DNA of 38,583 nt from Bacteroidota bacterium (GTDB lineage Bacteria > Bacteroidota > Bacteroidia > Flavobacteriales_F > PHOS-HE28), in assembly GCA_029573495.1 (NCBI GenBank), contig JAKQEI010000106.1:1-38583 (forward strand), read 5' to 3'. Made by a program: the position numbers and the translations under genes. Within the stretch, counting starts at the first letter, position 1; every line of letters starts with the position of its first letter. The notes under the pieces are model-generated. The model worked only from the letters and a program-made list of their open reading frames with translations, ran no database searches and was not told the origin of the DNA. Positions 1 to 8,497 of this stretch are shown here, piece after piece.

Positions 1-1640
1 CCATCATGCACGGCCATGTTCCAGGTATCGGTAAAGGAGCCCACCATGCCACGGCTGGTGAGGTTGGCCTCCCATACGCTCCGGATGTGATCGTGGTAGT
101 TCGTGGTGGAACCGCTCCATACGAGCAAGCTCTCCTGCCACTGACGTGTATCGAAAAGTGGGCGGATGGCGGGCTGCCCGAGGGCATAGTGACCCACCTT
201 CGGATGGAAGTCGTTCCAGCTCTCCAGGTAATGGTGGTCCGGTGCGATCCAGCTGCAGAGGCTGGCGGTCTCGTCGGCATAGCCACTGAAGCTCACGCTC
301 ATGCCCACCTTGGCCAGTCCGGCCTTGAACTCGGCCGCGTTGGGCAGGCTGTAGGCGGGGTTCACACCGGCGATGAGCAGGGCGCCCACATTGCCAGCGT
401 TCATATCCTTCACCAGCTGGGCCACGGCGGCGTCATCGCCCTGCTTGAAGTGGGTGTGCGCATCGAGGTCGATGGTGCTGCCATAGTTGCCCAGCATGCT
501 GTTGATGCTGTTCACCAGGACCTGGACGCCCTCGTTGTTGCTGCCCGCCACCACGACGCTGCGGCCATTCGCGGCCATCAGGGCTTTGGCGGCGCCCTCG
601 GTGGCCTTCAACATGGCGGCATCAGCACCGGCGGTGTTGCCGCTGATGTGCGCGTGCAGGGCCACAACGACCTTGGCCAGTTCGCTCACCTTCACGGGCA
701 CCCGCACATCGGCGTTGGCACCGGTGAGGCTCATGCGCGCTTCGAACTGGTAATGCCGGTTCATCGGCATGTCCGGGTTGCGGCGGCTGGCATACTGCCA
801 CGTGGTCTCGCTCGTGCTGCCCCAGCTGCTGAGGAAGTCGGCGTCCACGCTCACGACCACATCGGCCTTCGTGAAGTCGTAGCTCGGGAACACCCGCTTA
901 CCGAAGCTCTTGAGGTTGGCGTTCGTGACGCCGCTGTAGCTGATCGTGTCATACTGGACGTGCTCCAGCGTGGGATACTTGCCCTTCAGTGCAGCGATGG
1001 CCGCCTGTGTGCTCGGGCTGATGATGGTGTTGCTGAGCAGCACCATACGCTTGCCTGCTGCGGCAGCGAGCCCGGCAGCGATGGCCTTGTCAGCCTCGGC
1101 CCAGGTCGTAGCCGAAGGAACAGGCTGGCCCTCGTTCTCCATCGATATGTCTCCACCCTTCGCCATCGGCCCCTTCAGCCGGGCACCGTCATACAGGGAG
1201 AGCACCGAGCTGTTCATACGGGCGTTGATGCTGCCCTTGGCCAGTGCAGGGTTCCGGTTGATGCCGAAGCGCGGGTTGCCCTTCACATGGATGGGGCGCC
1301 CTTCGCGCGTCTTAACCAGGATACTGGCGTAGTCCTCGCCGTCGTAGAAGGTGCTCGCGTACCAGTTGGCCACGCCGGGGGTGATGTCCTCCGGCTTGTT
1401 CACGTAGGGGATCGACTTAATCACCGGCGTTTCGCAGGCGGCCAGGCTGGCAGCGCCCAGACCGAAGCCCAGGAACTTCAGGAAGTCACGGCGGCCCGTG
1501 CTCGCCCCGGTGATGGAGGCATCACCCAATACCTGATCGATGGCGAGGTCCTGCGGGAACTCGTTCCCGCGGCCCTCCAAGGAGGCGGGGTCCTGGTGCA
1601 GTTCACCGAGGTCCTTCCAATATCGCTTCGTGCTCGACAT
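1..1640 (-). CDS. actB: ActB, molybdopterin-oxidoreductase-like subunit of alternative complex III (3' end outside window)
   Basis: I translated about 546 codons from the ATG at 1640; the C-terminal part, including the expected Fe-S domain, lies beyond base 1. The N-terminus reads MSSTKRYWKDLGELHQDP, and a twin-arginine motif G-R-R-D-F-L-K-F-L-G followed by a hydrophobic stretch ending L-A-A-C lies near residues 49-70, as expected for a Tat-exported periplasmic subunit. In the family this subunit resembles a molybdopterin oxidoreductase but holds no Mo; it carries Fe-S clusters that pass electrons from menaquinol to the haem subunit ActA. It starts 18 bases after the actA stop, so the two genes are surely one operon; actC-F should follow leftwards. 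No Shine-Dalgarno sequence is visible. Identity is supported by the overall sequence and by synteny. Confidence 0.9.
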   Translation of the reverse strand, partial: MSSTKRYWKDLGELHQDPASLEGRGNEFPQDLAIDQVLGDASITGASTGRRDFLKFLGFGLGAASLAACETPVIKSIPYVNKPEDITPGVANWYASTFYDGEDYASILVKTREGRPIHVKGNPRFGINRNPALAKGSINARMNSSVLSLYDGARLKGPMAKGGDISMENEGQPVPSATTWAEADKAIAAGLAAAAGKRMVLLSNTIISPSTQAAIAALKGKYPTLEHVQYDTISYSGVTNANLKSFGKRVFPSYDFTKADVVVSVDADFLSSWGSTSETTWQYASRRNPDMPMNRHYQFEARMSLTGANADVRVPVKVSELAKVVVALHAHISGNTAGADAAMLKATEGAAKALMAANGRSVVVAGSNNEGVQVLVNSINSMLGNYGSTIDLDAHTHFKQGDDAAVAQLVKDMNAGNVGALLIAGVNPAYSLPNAAEFKAGLAKVGMSVSFSGYADETASLCSWIAPDHHYLESWNDFHPKVGHYALGQPAIRPLFDTRQWQESLLVWSGSTTNYHDHIRSVWEANLTSRGMVGSFTDTWNMAVHD

Positions 1641-1658
1641 GCGGCGCGTGTTATCGGT

Positions 1659-2993
1659 CTAATAGTGGCACTTGGCGCATTCCCAGCCACCAAGTTCCTT
1701 CACACTGATCTTCTCGTCCTCCAGGTATTCCTTCAATGCCTCGTGACCCAGGTCGGAGTCCTCGAGACGGGCCATGACCTCATCGTAGTAGCCGTTCCCC
1801 GCCATCTTCACCTCCTTGGTGTTGTGGCAGTCGATGCACCAGCCCATGGTGAGCGGTGCCCACTGTTCGGCCACGTCCATCTTCTCGTCGATGGGGCCGT
1901 GGCATTCCTGGCATTCCAATTTGCCCACGGCCACGTGCTGCGCGTGGTTGAAGTAGACGTGATCGGGCAGGTTGTGCACCTTGGTCCAGCGCACCGGCTC
2001 CTGCTTGCCTGTGTATTCCTGCTTGGCCGGATCCCAGCCCACGGCGGCGTAGATCTTGGCGATCTCGGTGGTGCCGGTCACCTTGCCCGCGTCCACCGCC
2101 TTGTGGCAGTTCATGCAGATGTTGGTGCTGGGGATGCCCGCATGCTTGCTCTTGGAAGCGCTGCTGTGGCAGTACTGGCAGTCGATGTTCAGGTTGCCCT
2201 GATCGGCCTTGCCGGCGTGCAGGGTGTGGTTGAAGAGGATGGGCTGCTCGGGCTTGTAGTGAGGCACTTCGTCACCGCCGTACACGCCGATCACGAAGGC
2301 CGCATCCCACAGCTTCAAGGTGAGGAAGACAACGATGAACAGTCCGATGATGCTCGCGAAGGCCTTGTTGTTCCAAGCCCAGGCGCGCAGGTTCTGGCCG
2401 AAGGTGCGATCAGGTAGCGGCTCCTGACCTTCCGCTTCACGCACGGCGTTGGTCAGGCTCTTCTTCACCCCGGAAAGGCTAAGGCCAACGACCAGCAGGA
2501 GCAGCGCGATCACCACCAGCCACGGCCAGTTGCTCGTCTCTTCTGGCGCACCCGGCACCGGAGCACCATCCTTGGGCTTGTCCGTTACCGGAGGGGTATA
2601 GTTATCGGCGTAGTACAGGACCGCATCGATCTCCTCGTTCGAGAGGGCCTGCGCGGTCATCACACTGCCCTTCCAGGTGTCGAACAGCTCCTTGGCGTAC
2701 GAATTGCCACTCTTGATGTAGGCCGAACTGTTCTTGACCCATTCGTAGATGTCCCCCTTGCCTTCCCAACGGCCCTTGGCTCCTTTCAGTGCCGGACCGG
2801 TCATGTCCTTGTCAGGCTTATGACAGCTGGCGCAGTTCCCTTTGAACAGCTTGGCCCCCTGGTCATACAACGCCTTGTCCGCAGGCTGGGCCTGGACCAG
2901 GGTGGTGAACAGTAGGAAAACGACGGCGAGGGATGCGTGGAGAAGCCCGGTTGAACGTTCTGAAATCCTTGCTAAAAGCGGCATTCCGAGCAT
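1659..2993 (-). CDS. actA: ActA, membrane-anchored multihaem cytochrome c of alternative complex III
   Basis: The protein has 444 residues. A signal peptide ends near A-Q (residues 35-36). One CxxCH at Cys54 belongs to a class I cytochrome c domain (about 40-130). Hydrophobic segments lie near 155-178 and 212-235. The C-terminal half has five CxxCH motifs beginning at Cys272, 293, 361, 386 and 439, the last four residues from the end. Six haems are therefore predicted: a pentahaem module plus a fused monohaem domain. In the family, ActA carries electrons from quinol oxidation in ActB/ActC towards periplasmic cytochromes or a cytochrome oxidase. It is the first gene of the act operon, divergent from the SPOR gene; a TATTTTTG box lies at 3026-3033. 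A second in-frame ATG at 2984 is an alternative start. Confidence 0.93.
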   Translation of the reverse strand: MLGMPLLARISERSTGLLHASLAVVFLLFTTLVQAQPADKALYDQGAKLFKGNCASCHKPDKDMTGPALKGAKGRWEGKGDIYEWVKNSSAYIKSGNSYAKELFDTWKGSVMTAQALSNEEIDAVLYYADNYTPPVTDKPKDGAPVPGAPEETSNWPWLVVIALLLLVVGLSLSGVKKSLTNAVREAEGQEPLPDRTFGQNLRAWAWNNKAFASIIGLFIVVFLTLKLWDAAFVIGVYGGDEVPHYKPEQPILFNHTLHAGKADQGNLNIDCQYCHSSASKSKHAGIPSTNICMNCHKAVDAGKVTGTTEIAKIYAAVGWDPAKQEYTGKQEPVRWTKVHNLPDHVYFNHAQHVAVGKLECQECHGPIDEKMDVAEQWAPLTMGWCIDCHNTKEVKMAGNGYYDEVMARLEDSDLGHEALKEYLEDEKISVKELGGWECAKCHY

Positions 2994-3025
2994 TTTAGAG
3001 GGAAAAGCTTCCGCTTATCCGGCGG

Positions 3026-3033
3026 CAAAAATA
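3026..3033 (-). promoter_or_regulatory. Putative -7 box for the act operon
   Basis: On the minus strand this reads TATTTTTG, an exact match to the Bacteroidota -7 consensus TAnnTTTG, 32 bases before the actA start. No convincing -33 TTTG is seen upstream. Confidence 0.5.
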
Positions 3034-3085
3034 AAAGGCGGACCGTACGCGGGACCTGCGCTTGCTCCGGATGCCATGGCGATGT

Positions 3086-3112
3086 CACTATTTAGAGATC
3101 ATCTAAATAGTG
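3086..3112. promoter_or_regulatory. AT-rich perfect palindrome between divergent genes (candidate operator)
   Basis: Two perfectly complementary 11-base arms, CACTATTTAGA at 3086-3096 and its reverse complement at 3102-3112, flank five bases. The site is strikingly AT-rich for this genome. It lies almost midway between the -7 boxes of actA (3026-3033) and of the SPOR gene (3163-3170). No U-tract follows and no gene ends here, so a protein-binding site is more likely than a terminator. The binding factor is not recognised. Confidence 0.55.
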
Positions 3113-3162
3113 CGGCCCTTCTGAACCGACCGTCCCGAGGCACACCCAGGGCCACCTCGGCC

Positions 3163-3170
3163 TACTTTTG
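3163..3170 (+). promoter_or_regulatory. Putative -7 box for the SPOR-domain gene
   Basis: TACTTTTG matches TAnnTTTG exactly and ends 14 bases before the ATG at 3185, predicting a leader of about ten bases. Confidence 0.5.
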
Positions 3171-3184
3171 GCTGCCACCACAGA

Positions 3185-3628
3185 ATGCGCTTTGCACCCT
3201 ATTCCCCTCTCGCGGCCTTGCTCCTCGGACTGCATGTCCTGACCGCTCCTGCACAGGACCCGGTGCAGCCTGTACTGTTCCCCATGAAGCAGGATACGAC
3301 CGCGCGCACCGGAGACGTTCAGTTGACCTTCGGTCCCGGGGTGGAACGCCTGCTCACCGCCTACGGCGAACACAAGCACCGCACGGATGGGTATCGTGTA
3401 CAGATCTTCCTTGGTGACCGTAGCACAGCGGAGGCCACGAAACGGACCTTCCTGCAGAAGAACCCGGATGTTCCGGTCTACCTGAGCTGGCTCGCTCCGA
3501 ACTTCCGCCTGCGTGTCGGGGACTTCCGCACGCGCCTGGAAGCTGAACACCTCCTGCACGATGTGAGGACCGCTTTCCCAGGCAGCTACATCGTGCCGGA
3601 CGAGATCGAGATGACAAGGGTCGATTGA
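3185..3628 (+). CDS. SPOR-domain-containing exported protein
   Basis: The 147-residue protein begins with a clear signal peptide (MRFAPYSPLAALLLGLHVLTAPAQ). A short linker leads into a SPOR-like domain at about 67-143, with the typical start G-Y-R-V-Q-I-F and the segment Y-L-S-W-L-A-P-N-F-R-L-R-V-G-D-F. SPOR domains bind denuded glycan strands of peptidoglycan, so a periplasmic or envelope role is expected; the exact function is unknown. A small SPOR gene between infB and actA is, from memory, a recurrent arrangement in Flavobacteria, which supports the call. It converges on infB across a strong shared hairpin terminator. Confidence 0.8.
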   Translation: MRFAPYSPLAALLLGLHVLTAPAQDPVQPVLFPMKQDTTARTGDVQLTFGPGVERLLTAYGEHKHRTDGYRVQIFLGDRSTAEATKRTFLQKNPDVPVYLSWLAPNFRLRVGDFRTRLEAEHLLHDVRTAFPGSYIVPDEIEMTRVD

Positions 3629-3657
3629 TCGAACGCGGGACTTGGGATGGACAAGAA

Positions 3658-3690
3658 CGAGGAAGGCCGGGCGATGCCCGGCCTTCCTCG
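3658..3690. terminator. Bidirectional hairpin terminator between SPOR gene and infB
   Basis: A perfect 15-bp stem (3658-3672 with 3676-3690, left arm CGAGGAAGGCCGGGC) closes a three-base loop, exactly between two convergent genes. There is no U-tract on either side. Confidence 0.8.
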
Positions 3691-3707
3691 CTCAACGCTC
3701 GTCATTA

Positions 3708-6398
3708 TCAATCCTCCAAGGTCCGCTTCACCTCTTCAATGATGAAGGCCTCCACCACGTCACCAACCTTGATGTCGTTGAAGTTCTTGATGGAGAGGCC
3801 GCATTCGTAGCCGTGGCTCACCTCCTTCACGTCGTCCTTGAAACGCTTCAGTTCGTTGAGGTCGCCGGTGTACACCACGATACCATCGCGGATGAGGCGC
3901 ACCTTGTTCTTGCGCTCGATCTTGCCGTCGAGCACGTAGCAGCCTGCCACGGTGCCCACCTTGCTGATGCGGAAGGTCTCGCGTACCTCGGCCGTACCGG
4001 TGATCTTCTCCACCTCCTTCGGTGCGAGCATGCCCTCCATGGCCTGCTTGATCTCCTCGATGGCCGCGTAGATGATGGAGTAAAGCCGGATGTCGATCTC
4101 CTCGGTCTCGGCCAGCTTGCGGGCCCCCGGCGTGGGACGCACTTGGAAACCGACGATGATGGCGTTGGATGCGGTGGCAAGCAGCACATCGCTCTCGGCG
4201 ATGGGCCCCACCGCGCGGTGGATCACGTTCACCTTGATCTGCTCGGTACTCAACTTCAACAAGGAATCGGTGAGCGCTTCCACGGAGCCGTCCACGTCGC
4301 CCTTGACGATGAGGTTGAGCTCCTTGAAGTCGCCGATGGCGAGGCGCCGGCCGATCTCGTCGAGGGTGATATGCTTGTGTGTGCGGATGCCCTGTTCACG
4401 CTGCAACTGCTGGCGCCGGGTGGCGATGGCACGCGCGTCGCGTTCATCCTCGAACACGTGGAACTGGTCACCGGCGTTGGGCGCACCGTCCAGGCCGAGG
4501 ATGGAGACCGGCGTGGAGGGTGGTGCCTCTGAAACGCTCTGGCCGCGTTCATTGAACATGTTGCGCACCCGACCGCTGTACTGACCGGCGAGGATCACAT
4601 CCCCCTTGCGCAGCGTACCGGCGTCAACGAGCAGGGTGGTCACGTAGCCGCGACCCTGTTCCAAGGTGCTCTCGATCACCACGCCGTGGGCGCGTTTGCC
4701 CGGGTCGGCCTTGAGGTCGAGCAGATCGGATTCCAACAGCACCTTCTCCAGGAGCTGGTCGATGCCGGTACCCTTCTTTGCACTGATCTCCTGGGTCTGG
4801 AACTTGCCGCCCCATTCCTCCACGAGGATGTTCATCTGGGAGAGCTCCTCGCGAATCTTGTCCGCGTTGGCGCCTTCCTTGTCGATCTTGTTGAAGGCGA
4901 AGACCATGGGCACGCCCGCTGCCTGCGCGTGGTTGATCGCTTCACGCGTCTGGGGCATCACGCTGTCGTCCGCCGCGATCACGATGATGGCGATGTCGGT
5001 GACCTGGGCACCGCGCGCACGCATCGCGGTGAAGGCCTCGTGACCCGGGGTGTCCAGGAAGGTGATGCGCTTGCCGTTCTCGAGCTTCACGCTGTACGCA
5101 CCGATGTGCTGGGTGATGCCACCGGCCTCACCCGCGATCACGTTCGCCTTGCGGATGTGGTCGAGCAGGGAGGTCTTGCCGTGGTCCACGTGACCCATGA
5201 CGGTGACGATGGGCGGCCGCGCGCTGACGCGATCGGCGACGTCCTCCTCCTGCGGGATCTCCTGCTGCACATCAGCTCCGACGAACTCCACCTTGAAGCC
5301 GTACTCCTCTGCGATGACCGCGAGGGTCTCGGCATCGAGTCGCTGGTTGATGCTCACCATCATGCCGAGCGCGAAGCAGGCCTTGATGATGTCGGTCACG
5401 GGCACGTTCATCATGCTCGCCAGTTCGCTCGCTGTCACGAACTCGGTCACCTTGAGGGTCTGGCCGGCCAGCTCACGTGCGGCCTGCTCCTCCTCGAAGC
5501 GCTGGTAACGTGCGTCGCGTTTCTCACGCCGCAGTTTGGAACCCTTGCTCTTGCCAGTGCCGGTGAGGCGTGCGAGGGTCTCGCTCACCTTCTTCTTCAC
5601 GGCGTTCTCGTCCAGTTCGCCCGGACGGCCGGTTTGTGCGGCGTTGCGCTGCTCCGCCTGCACGGCGCGGTCCACGTTCACGGGTCCCGGCTTCACGATC
5701 CGCTTGCGACGGCCGCGTTCGCCATCGCGCTCGGCAGGCTTGCGCTCCTTCTCAACGGGCAGTTCGATCTTGCCGAGGGTCTTCAAGCCGGCCAGCTTCT
5801 GCACATTCACGCGGATGGTCTCCGGTTCGGCAGGTGCGGCGGGTTCGGCAGGTGTGGCAGGGGCACTGGCCGCCGGGGTCTCCTCAGCCTTGGGTGCCGG
5901 CTCGGTGGTCTCGGCAGCGGGCTTCTCCTCCACCTTGGGGGCGGCCTTCTTGGCCGCCTTCTTGGGTGCGAGGTCGATCTTGCCGACCGTCTTCGGACCA
6001 GCGGTCCTGGCCACGCGCGCCTTGATCACTTCCGGCTCATCCGCCGGGGTATCCGGTTTCTCCGGTTCGGCCTTGGCCACCGGGGCATGTGCGGGTTCCG
6101 GCGCATCCTCCTTCGGCTTGGGCGTCTCCTTCTCCTTGGGCGCGGGAGCGCTGGCCAGGGAGATCGTCTCACGCTCCTGACGCTGCTGCACGGTGGCCAT
6201 GCTCTGCTCCTTGATGGCGCGGTCCGTGCCGAACTCCTCCTGGAGCAGTTCGTACAGTTCGGTCGGGATCTTCGTGTTGGGATTGCTCTCCACCTTGTGG
6301 CCCTTGGCTTCCAAGAACTCCACAACGGTGTGCAACCCCTGGTTGAACTCCCGGGCCACCTTGCTCAGACGCATTCCCTTGTCGGTCGTTTCACTCAT
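3708..6398 (-). CDS. infB: Translation initiation factor IF-2
   Basis: This 896-residue protein is the GTPase that places initiator tRNA on the 30S subunit and promotes subunit joining. The N-terminal IF2_N-like helical domain is at 1-65. A long linker rich in Ala, Pro, Glu and Lys follows (about 70-250), then the second N-terminal domain. The G domain starts near residue 400 with G-H-V-D-H-G-K-T, followed by D-T-P-G-H-E and N-K-I-D. The C-terminal domains end V-K-R-T-L-E-D. It is the last gene of rimP-nusA-infB, separated from nusA by 163 bases packed with hairpins. The linker accounts for its length above that of E. coli-type short forms and is usual for Bacteroidota. Confidence 0.98.
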   Translation of the reverse strand: MSETTDKGMRLSKVAREFNQGLHTVVEFLEAKGHKVESNPNTKIPTELYELLQEEFGTDRAIKEQSMATVQQRQERETISLASAPAPKEKETPKPKEDAPEPAHAPVAKAEPEKPDTPADEPEVIKARVARTAGPKTVGKIDLAPKKAAKKAAPKVEEKPAAETTEPAPKAEETPAASAPATPAEPAAPAEPETIRVNVQKLAGLKTLGKIELPVEKERKPAERDGERGRRKRIVKPGPVNVDRAVQAEQRNAAQTGRPGELDENAVKKKVSETLARLTGTGKSKGSKLRREKRDARYQRFEEEQAARELAGQTLKVTEFVTASELASMMNVPVTDIIKACFALGMMVSINQRLDAETLAVIAEEYGFKVEFVGADVQQEIPQEEDVADRVSARPPIVTVMGHVDHGKTSLLDHIRKANVIAGEAGGITQHIGAYSVKLENGKRITFLDTPGHEAFTAMRARGAQVTDIAIIVIAADDSVMPQTREAINHAQAAGVPMVFAFNKIDKEGANADKIREELSQMNILVEEWGGKFQTQEISAKKGTGIDQLLEKVLLESDLLDLKADPGKRAHGVVIESTLEQGRGYVTTLLVDAGTLRKGDVILAGQYSGRVRNMFNERGQSVSEAPPSTPVSILGLDGAPNAGDQFHVFEDERDARAIATRRQQLQREQGIRTHKHITLDEIGRRLAIGDFKELNLIVKGDVDGSVEALTDSLLKLSTEQIKVNVIHRAVGPIAESDVLLATASNAIIVGFQVRPTPGARKLAETEEIDIRLYSIIYAAIEEIKQAMEGMLAPKEVEKITGTAEVRETFRISKVGTVAGCYVLDGKIERKNKVRLIRDGIVVYTGDLNELKRFKDDVKEVSHGYECGLSIKNFNDIKVGDVVEAFIIEEVKRTLED

Positions 6399-6430
6399 GC
6401 CCTACGCTGTTGCCTTCTCTATCCTTCTGT

Positions 6431-6568
6431 GCGATCGATGATCGCGATCCGTTCTTACACTTCCCGGCGATCCGCATCGCCTTCCGAATACCGGGCGGAT
6501 GATCATCCGCCCCCACGCCCGGGCGACATGGACGTCGCCCCCTACGGGTTGATGTTGCGCATCAACCC
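6431..6568. repeat. Cluster of five adjacent hairpins between nusA and infB
   Basis: Five inverted repeats stand side by side. They are 6431-6445 (GCGATC arms), 6466-6481 (GGCGAT arms), 6493-6512 (a perfect 20-base palindrome beginning GGGCGGATGA), 6521-6540 (GGGCGAC arms, six-base loop) and 6546-6568 (GGGTTGATG arms, five-base loop). The last three share a GGG...CCC outline. The nusA stop codon (6562-6564) lies inside the outermost hairpin. No open reading frame fits. The appearance is that of REP/MITE-like palindromic units rather than one terminator, although RNA processing or partial termination is possible. Confidence 0.7.
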
Positions 6569-7800
6569 TCCAACTCCTTCTTCAAGATGCGACGCACCTC
6601 TTCGATCGTCTCCTCCTCCAGGTCGGTCCGCTTCACCAGCTCCTCCACGGAGAGGTCGAGCACGTTGCGGGCCGTGTCGCATCCGATCTTCTTGAACTCC
6701 TCGATGATCCACTCATCGATCTCATCAGCGAACTCGTCCAGGCTCACATCATCGCTCACCTCATCGGTATCGCGGTACACATCGATGTCGAATCCGGTGA
6801 GCTTGCCCGCCAACTTGATGTTGTGACCGCCCTTGCCGATGGCGAGCGCCACCTGGTCCGGCTTCATGTACACCTCTGCACGCTTGTGCTCCTGGTCCAG
6901 CTTGATGTCGCCGACCTTCGCCGGGCTCAACGCACGCTGGATGAGCAGCTGTTCATTGGAGGTGTAGTTGATCACGTCGATGTTCTCGTTGCGCAGTTCG
7001 CGGACGATGCCGTGGATGCGGCTGCCCTTCATGCCCACGCAGGCGCCCACTGGATCGATCCGGTCGTCGTAGCTCTCCACGGCCACCTTGGCACGCTCGC
7101 CCGGTTCGCGCACGATGCGCTTGATGGTGATGAGGCCGTCGGCCACTTCGGGCACCTCCTGTTCGAACAACTTCTCCAGGAACTCGGGTGCGGTGCGGCT
7201 GAGGATGACGACGGGCGTGTTGTTGCGCATCTCCACCTTCCACACCACGGCGCGCACGTTGTCTCCCTTCTTGAAGAAGTCGGTCTTGATCTGCTGGTCC
7301 TTGGGCATGATCAGCTCGTTGCCCTCGTCGTCCAGGATCAGGGTCTCGCGTTTCCAGATCTGGTAGACCTCGCCGGTGATGATGTCACCCACGCGCTCCG
7401 CGTACTTCTTGTATAGGTGGTCCTTCTCCAGTTCCAGGATCCGGCTCTGCAGGTTCTGCTTGAGGGAAAGGATGTTGCGGCGACCGAAGTCCTCGATCTT
7501 CACTTCCTGGCTCACCTCCTCGCCCACTTCGAAGTCGGGTTCGATCTTGCGCGCTTCGCTCAGTTCGATATCGAGGTTGTCATCCTCGCTGAAGCCGTCC
7601 TCCACGATGATGCGGTTGAGCCATACCTCGAGGTCACCCTTGTCGGGGTTGATGATGATATCCACCTTGGCCTCTTCTCCGAAGCGTTTCTTCACCACAC
7701 CGCGGAAGACATCCTCCAGGATGCCCATCATCGTCACGCGATCGATGTTCTTGTTGTCCTTGAATTCGCCGAAGGACTCGAGGAGATTCACAGTGGCCAT
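6562..7800 (-). CDS. nusA: Transcription termination/antitermination factor NusA
   Basis: The 412-residue protein starts at the ATG at 7800 (M-A-T-V-N-L-L-E-S-F); an extended upstream reading would overlap rimP and lacks similarity to NusA. The order is N-terminal RNA-polymerase-binding domain (about 1-125), S1 domain (about 130-200), and KH domains including G-A-C-V-G-M-K-G-S-R and A-I-G-K-G-G-H-N-I-K-L-A. It ends soon after a short helical tail without the acidic repeats of E. coli NusA, a common length in this phylum. NusA modulates pausing, termination and antitermination. It starts eight bases after the rimP stop and so is co-transcribed with rimP and infB. Its stop codon falls inside a hairpin repeat. 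Confidence 0.97.
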   Translation of the reverse strand: MATVNLLESFGEFKDNKNIDRVTMMGILEDVFRGVVKKRFGEEAKVDIIINPDKGDLEVWLNRIIVEDGFSEDDNLDIELSEARKIEPDFEVGEEVSQEVKIEDFGRRNILSLKQNLQSRILELEKDHLYKKYAERVGDIITGEVYQIWKRETLILDDEGNELIMPKDQQIKTDFFKKGDNVRAVVWKVEMRNNTPVVILSRTAPEFLEKLFEQEVPEVADGLITIKRIVREPGERAKVAVESYDDRIDPVGACVGMKGSRIHGIVRELRNENIDVINYTSNEQLLIQRALSPAKVGDIKLDQEHKRAEVYMKPDQVALAIGKGGHNIKLAGKLTGFDIDVYRDTDEVSDDVSLDEFADEIDEWIIEEFKKIGCDTARNVLDLSVEELVKRTDLEEETIEEVRRILKKELEG

Positions 7801-7807
7801 TGCACGG

Positions 7808-8272
7808 TCAGTTGAATGTGATGCTTGCTTTGGTGTGGCGGATGTCGGCGGTCGGGATGGTGGTGACCTCCTCATCCAGTTTGGGCAGGCGCCCCTTCAC
7901 CTTGCTCGGGTGTTGGATGCGCAGGCCGAGGGTGGTGCCGTCGTAGTGTTCCAATTTCCCTTCGAGGGTGCGGCCGTCGGTGAGGTCCACCAGCACGATG
8001 CGGCCGGTGTGCTTCTGGTACTGGCGCTGCACCTTGAAGGGGCGGCCCATGCCGGGGCTGCTGAACTGCAACTCGTGGTCGTCGGCGGCTTCACCGAGGT
8101 CCGCGCGCACGGCCTTGTTCAGGTCTGCCAGTTCCTGCAGGGTGATGGCGCGATCGTTGTCCACCTCCACCACCACCTTGTTGCCAGGGTGCAGTTCCAC
8201 CGCCACCAGGAAATGACCGGTGCCCTGGAGCCTTTGTTCCACGCTGTTACGGACTTGTTCTGCGCTGACCAT
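7808..8272 (-). CDS. rimP: Ribosome maturation factor RimP
   Basis: This 154-residue protein matches the RimP family in length and pattern: an N-terminal alpha/beta domain with D-N-D-R-A-I-T-L-Q-E-L, then S-S-P-G-M-G-R-P-F-K-V-Q-R-Q-Y leading to an SH3-like C-terminal domain (G-R-T-L-E-G-K-L). RimP assists maturation of the 30S subunit. It is the first gene of rimP-nusA-infB. A perfect TACATTTG promoter box lies at 8346-8353, and a U-tailed hairpin sits in the predicted leader, suggesting attenuation of the whole operon. Confidence 0.95.
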   Translation of the reverse strand: MVSAEQVRNSVEQRLQGTGHFLVAVELHPGNKVVVEVDNDRAITLQELADLNKAVRADLGEAADDHELQFSSPGMGRPFKVQRQYQKHTGRIVLVDLTDGRTLEGKLEHYDGTTLGLRIQHPSKVKGRLPKLDEEVTTIPTADIRHTKASITFN

Positions 8273-8298
8273 GACCGACTTACGCTACCTACAGGAAC

Positions 8299-8322
8299 AA
8301 AAAAGAGGGGCGGTCCCCTCTT
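8299..8322 (-). terminator. Terminator-like hairpin in the rimP leader (possible attenuator)
   Basis: On the minus strand, arm AAGAGGGG (8322-8315), loop ACCG and arm CCCCTCTT (8310-8303) are followed by four more U (six in all, 8304-8299). It lies between the predicted promoter and the rimP start, so it would interrupt the operon's own transcript after about 44 bases. A second AAGAGGG directly upstream could compete for the same CCCTCTT arm. Confidence 0.6.
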
Positions 8323-8345
8323 CCCTCTTCCGCCGACTTGCGGTG

Positions 8346-8353
8346 CAAATGTA
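8346..8353 (-). promoter_or_regulatory. Promoter -7 box of the rimP-nusA-infB operon
   Basis: The minus strand reads TACATTTG, an exact TAnnTTTG match, with a TTGA element 17 bases further upstream (8371-8374) near the expected -33 position. Predicted transcription start is about 8342, giving a leader of about 70 bases. Confidence 0.65.
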
Positions 8354-8441
8354 CGTATTTCCGGTGATCTTCAACGGTCGCGAGGACCTCCGACTGTTCG
8401 AGGGACGGGCTTTGGAAAGCCATCGCGCTGCCGGACATTGA

Positions 8442-8473
8442 AAGGGTGCGAGCGGACATCCCCTCGCACCCTT
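8442..8473 (-). terminator. Hairpin terminator after the S74-domain gene
   Basis: An 11-bp perfect stem, AAGGGTGCGAG (8442-8452) with its complement at 8463-8473, stands 24 bases past the stop codon of the minus-strand gene at 8498. A short run of T follows the hairpin on the minus strand. Confidence 0.6.
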
Positions 8474-8497
8474 CGCCTCCTTCACCTCTCCGAAAGA

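Noticed and set aside
1-1640. ActB as a true molybdenum enzyme served by the Mo-cofactor locus
   Set aside because: The family is known to lack molybdopterin despite its fold, so the Mo-cofactor genes must serve enzymes outside the window.
6-2417. An 803-codon open frame on the plus strand
   Set aside because: It is the antisense of actB and actA; its His/Val/Gly-rich product has no recognisable domain, as expected from high-GC codon bias.
4686-6695. A 669-codon plus-strand open frame
   Set aside because: It is antisense to infB and the nusA end; low-complexity Leu/Gly/Arg product.
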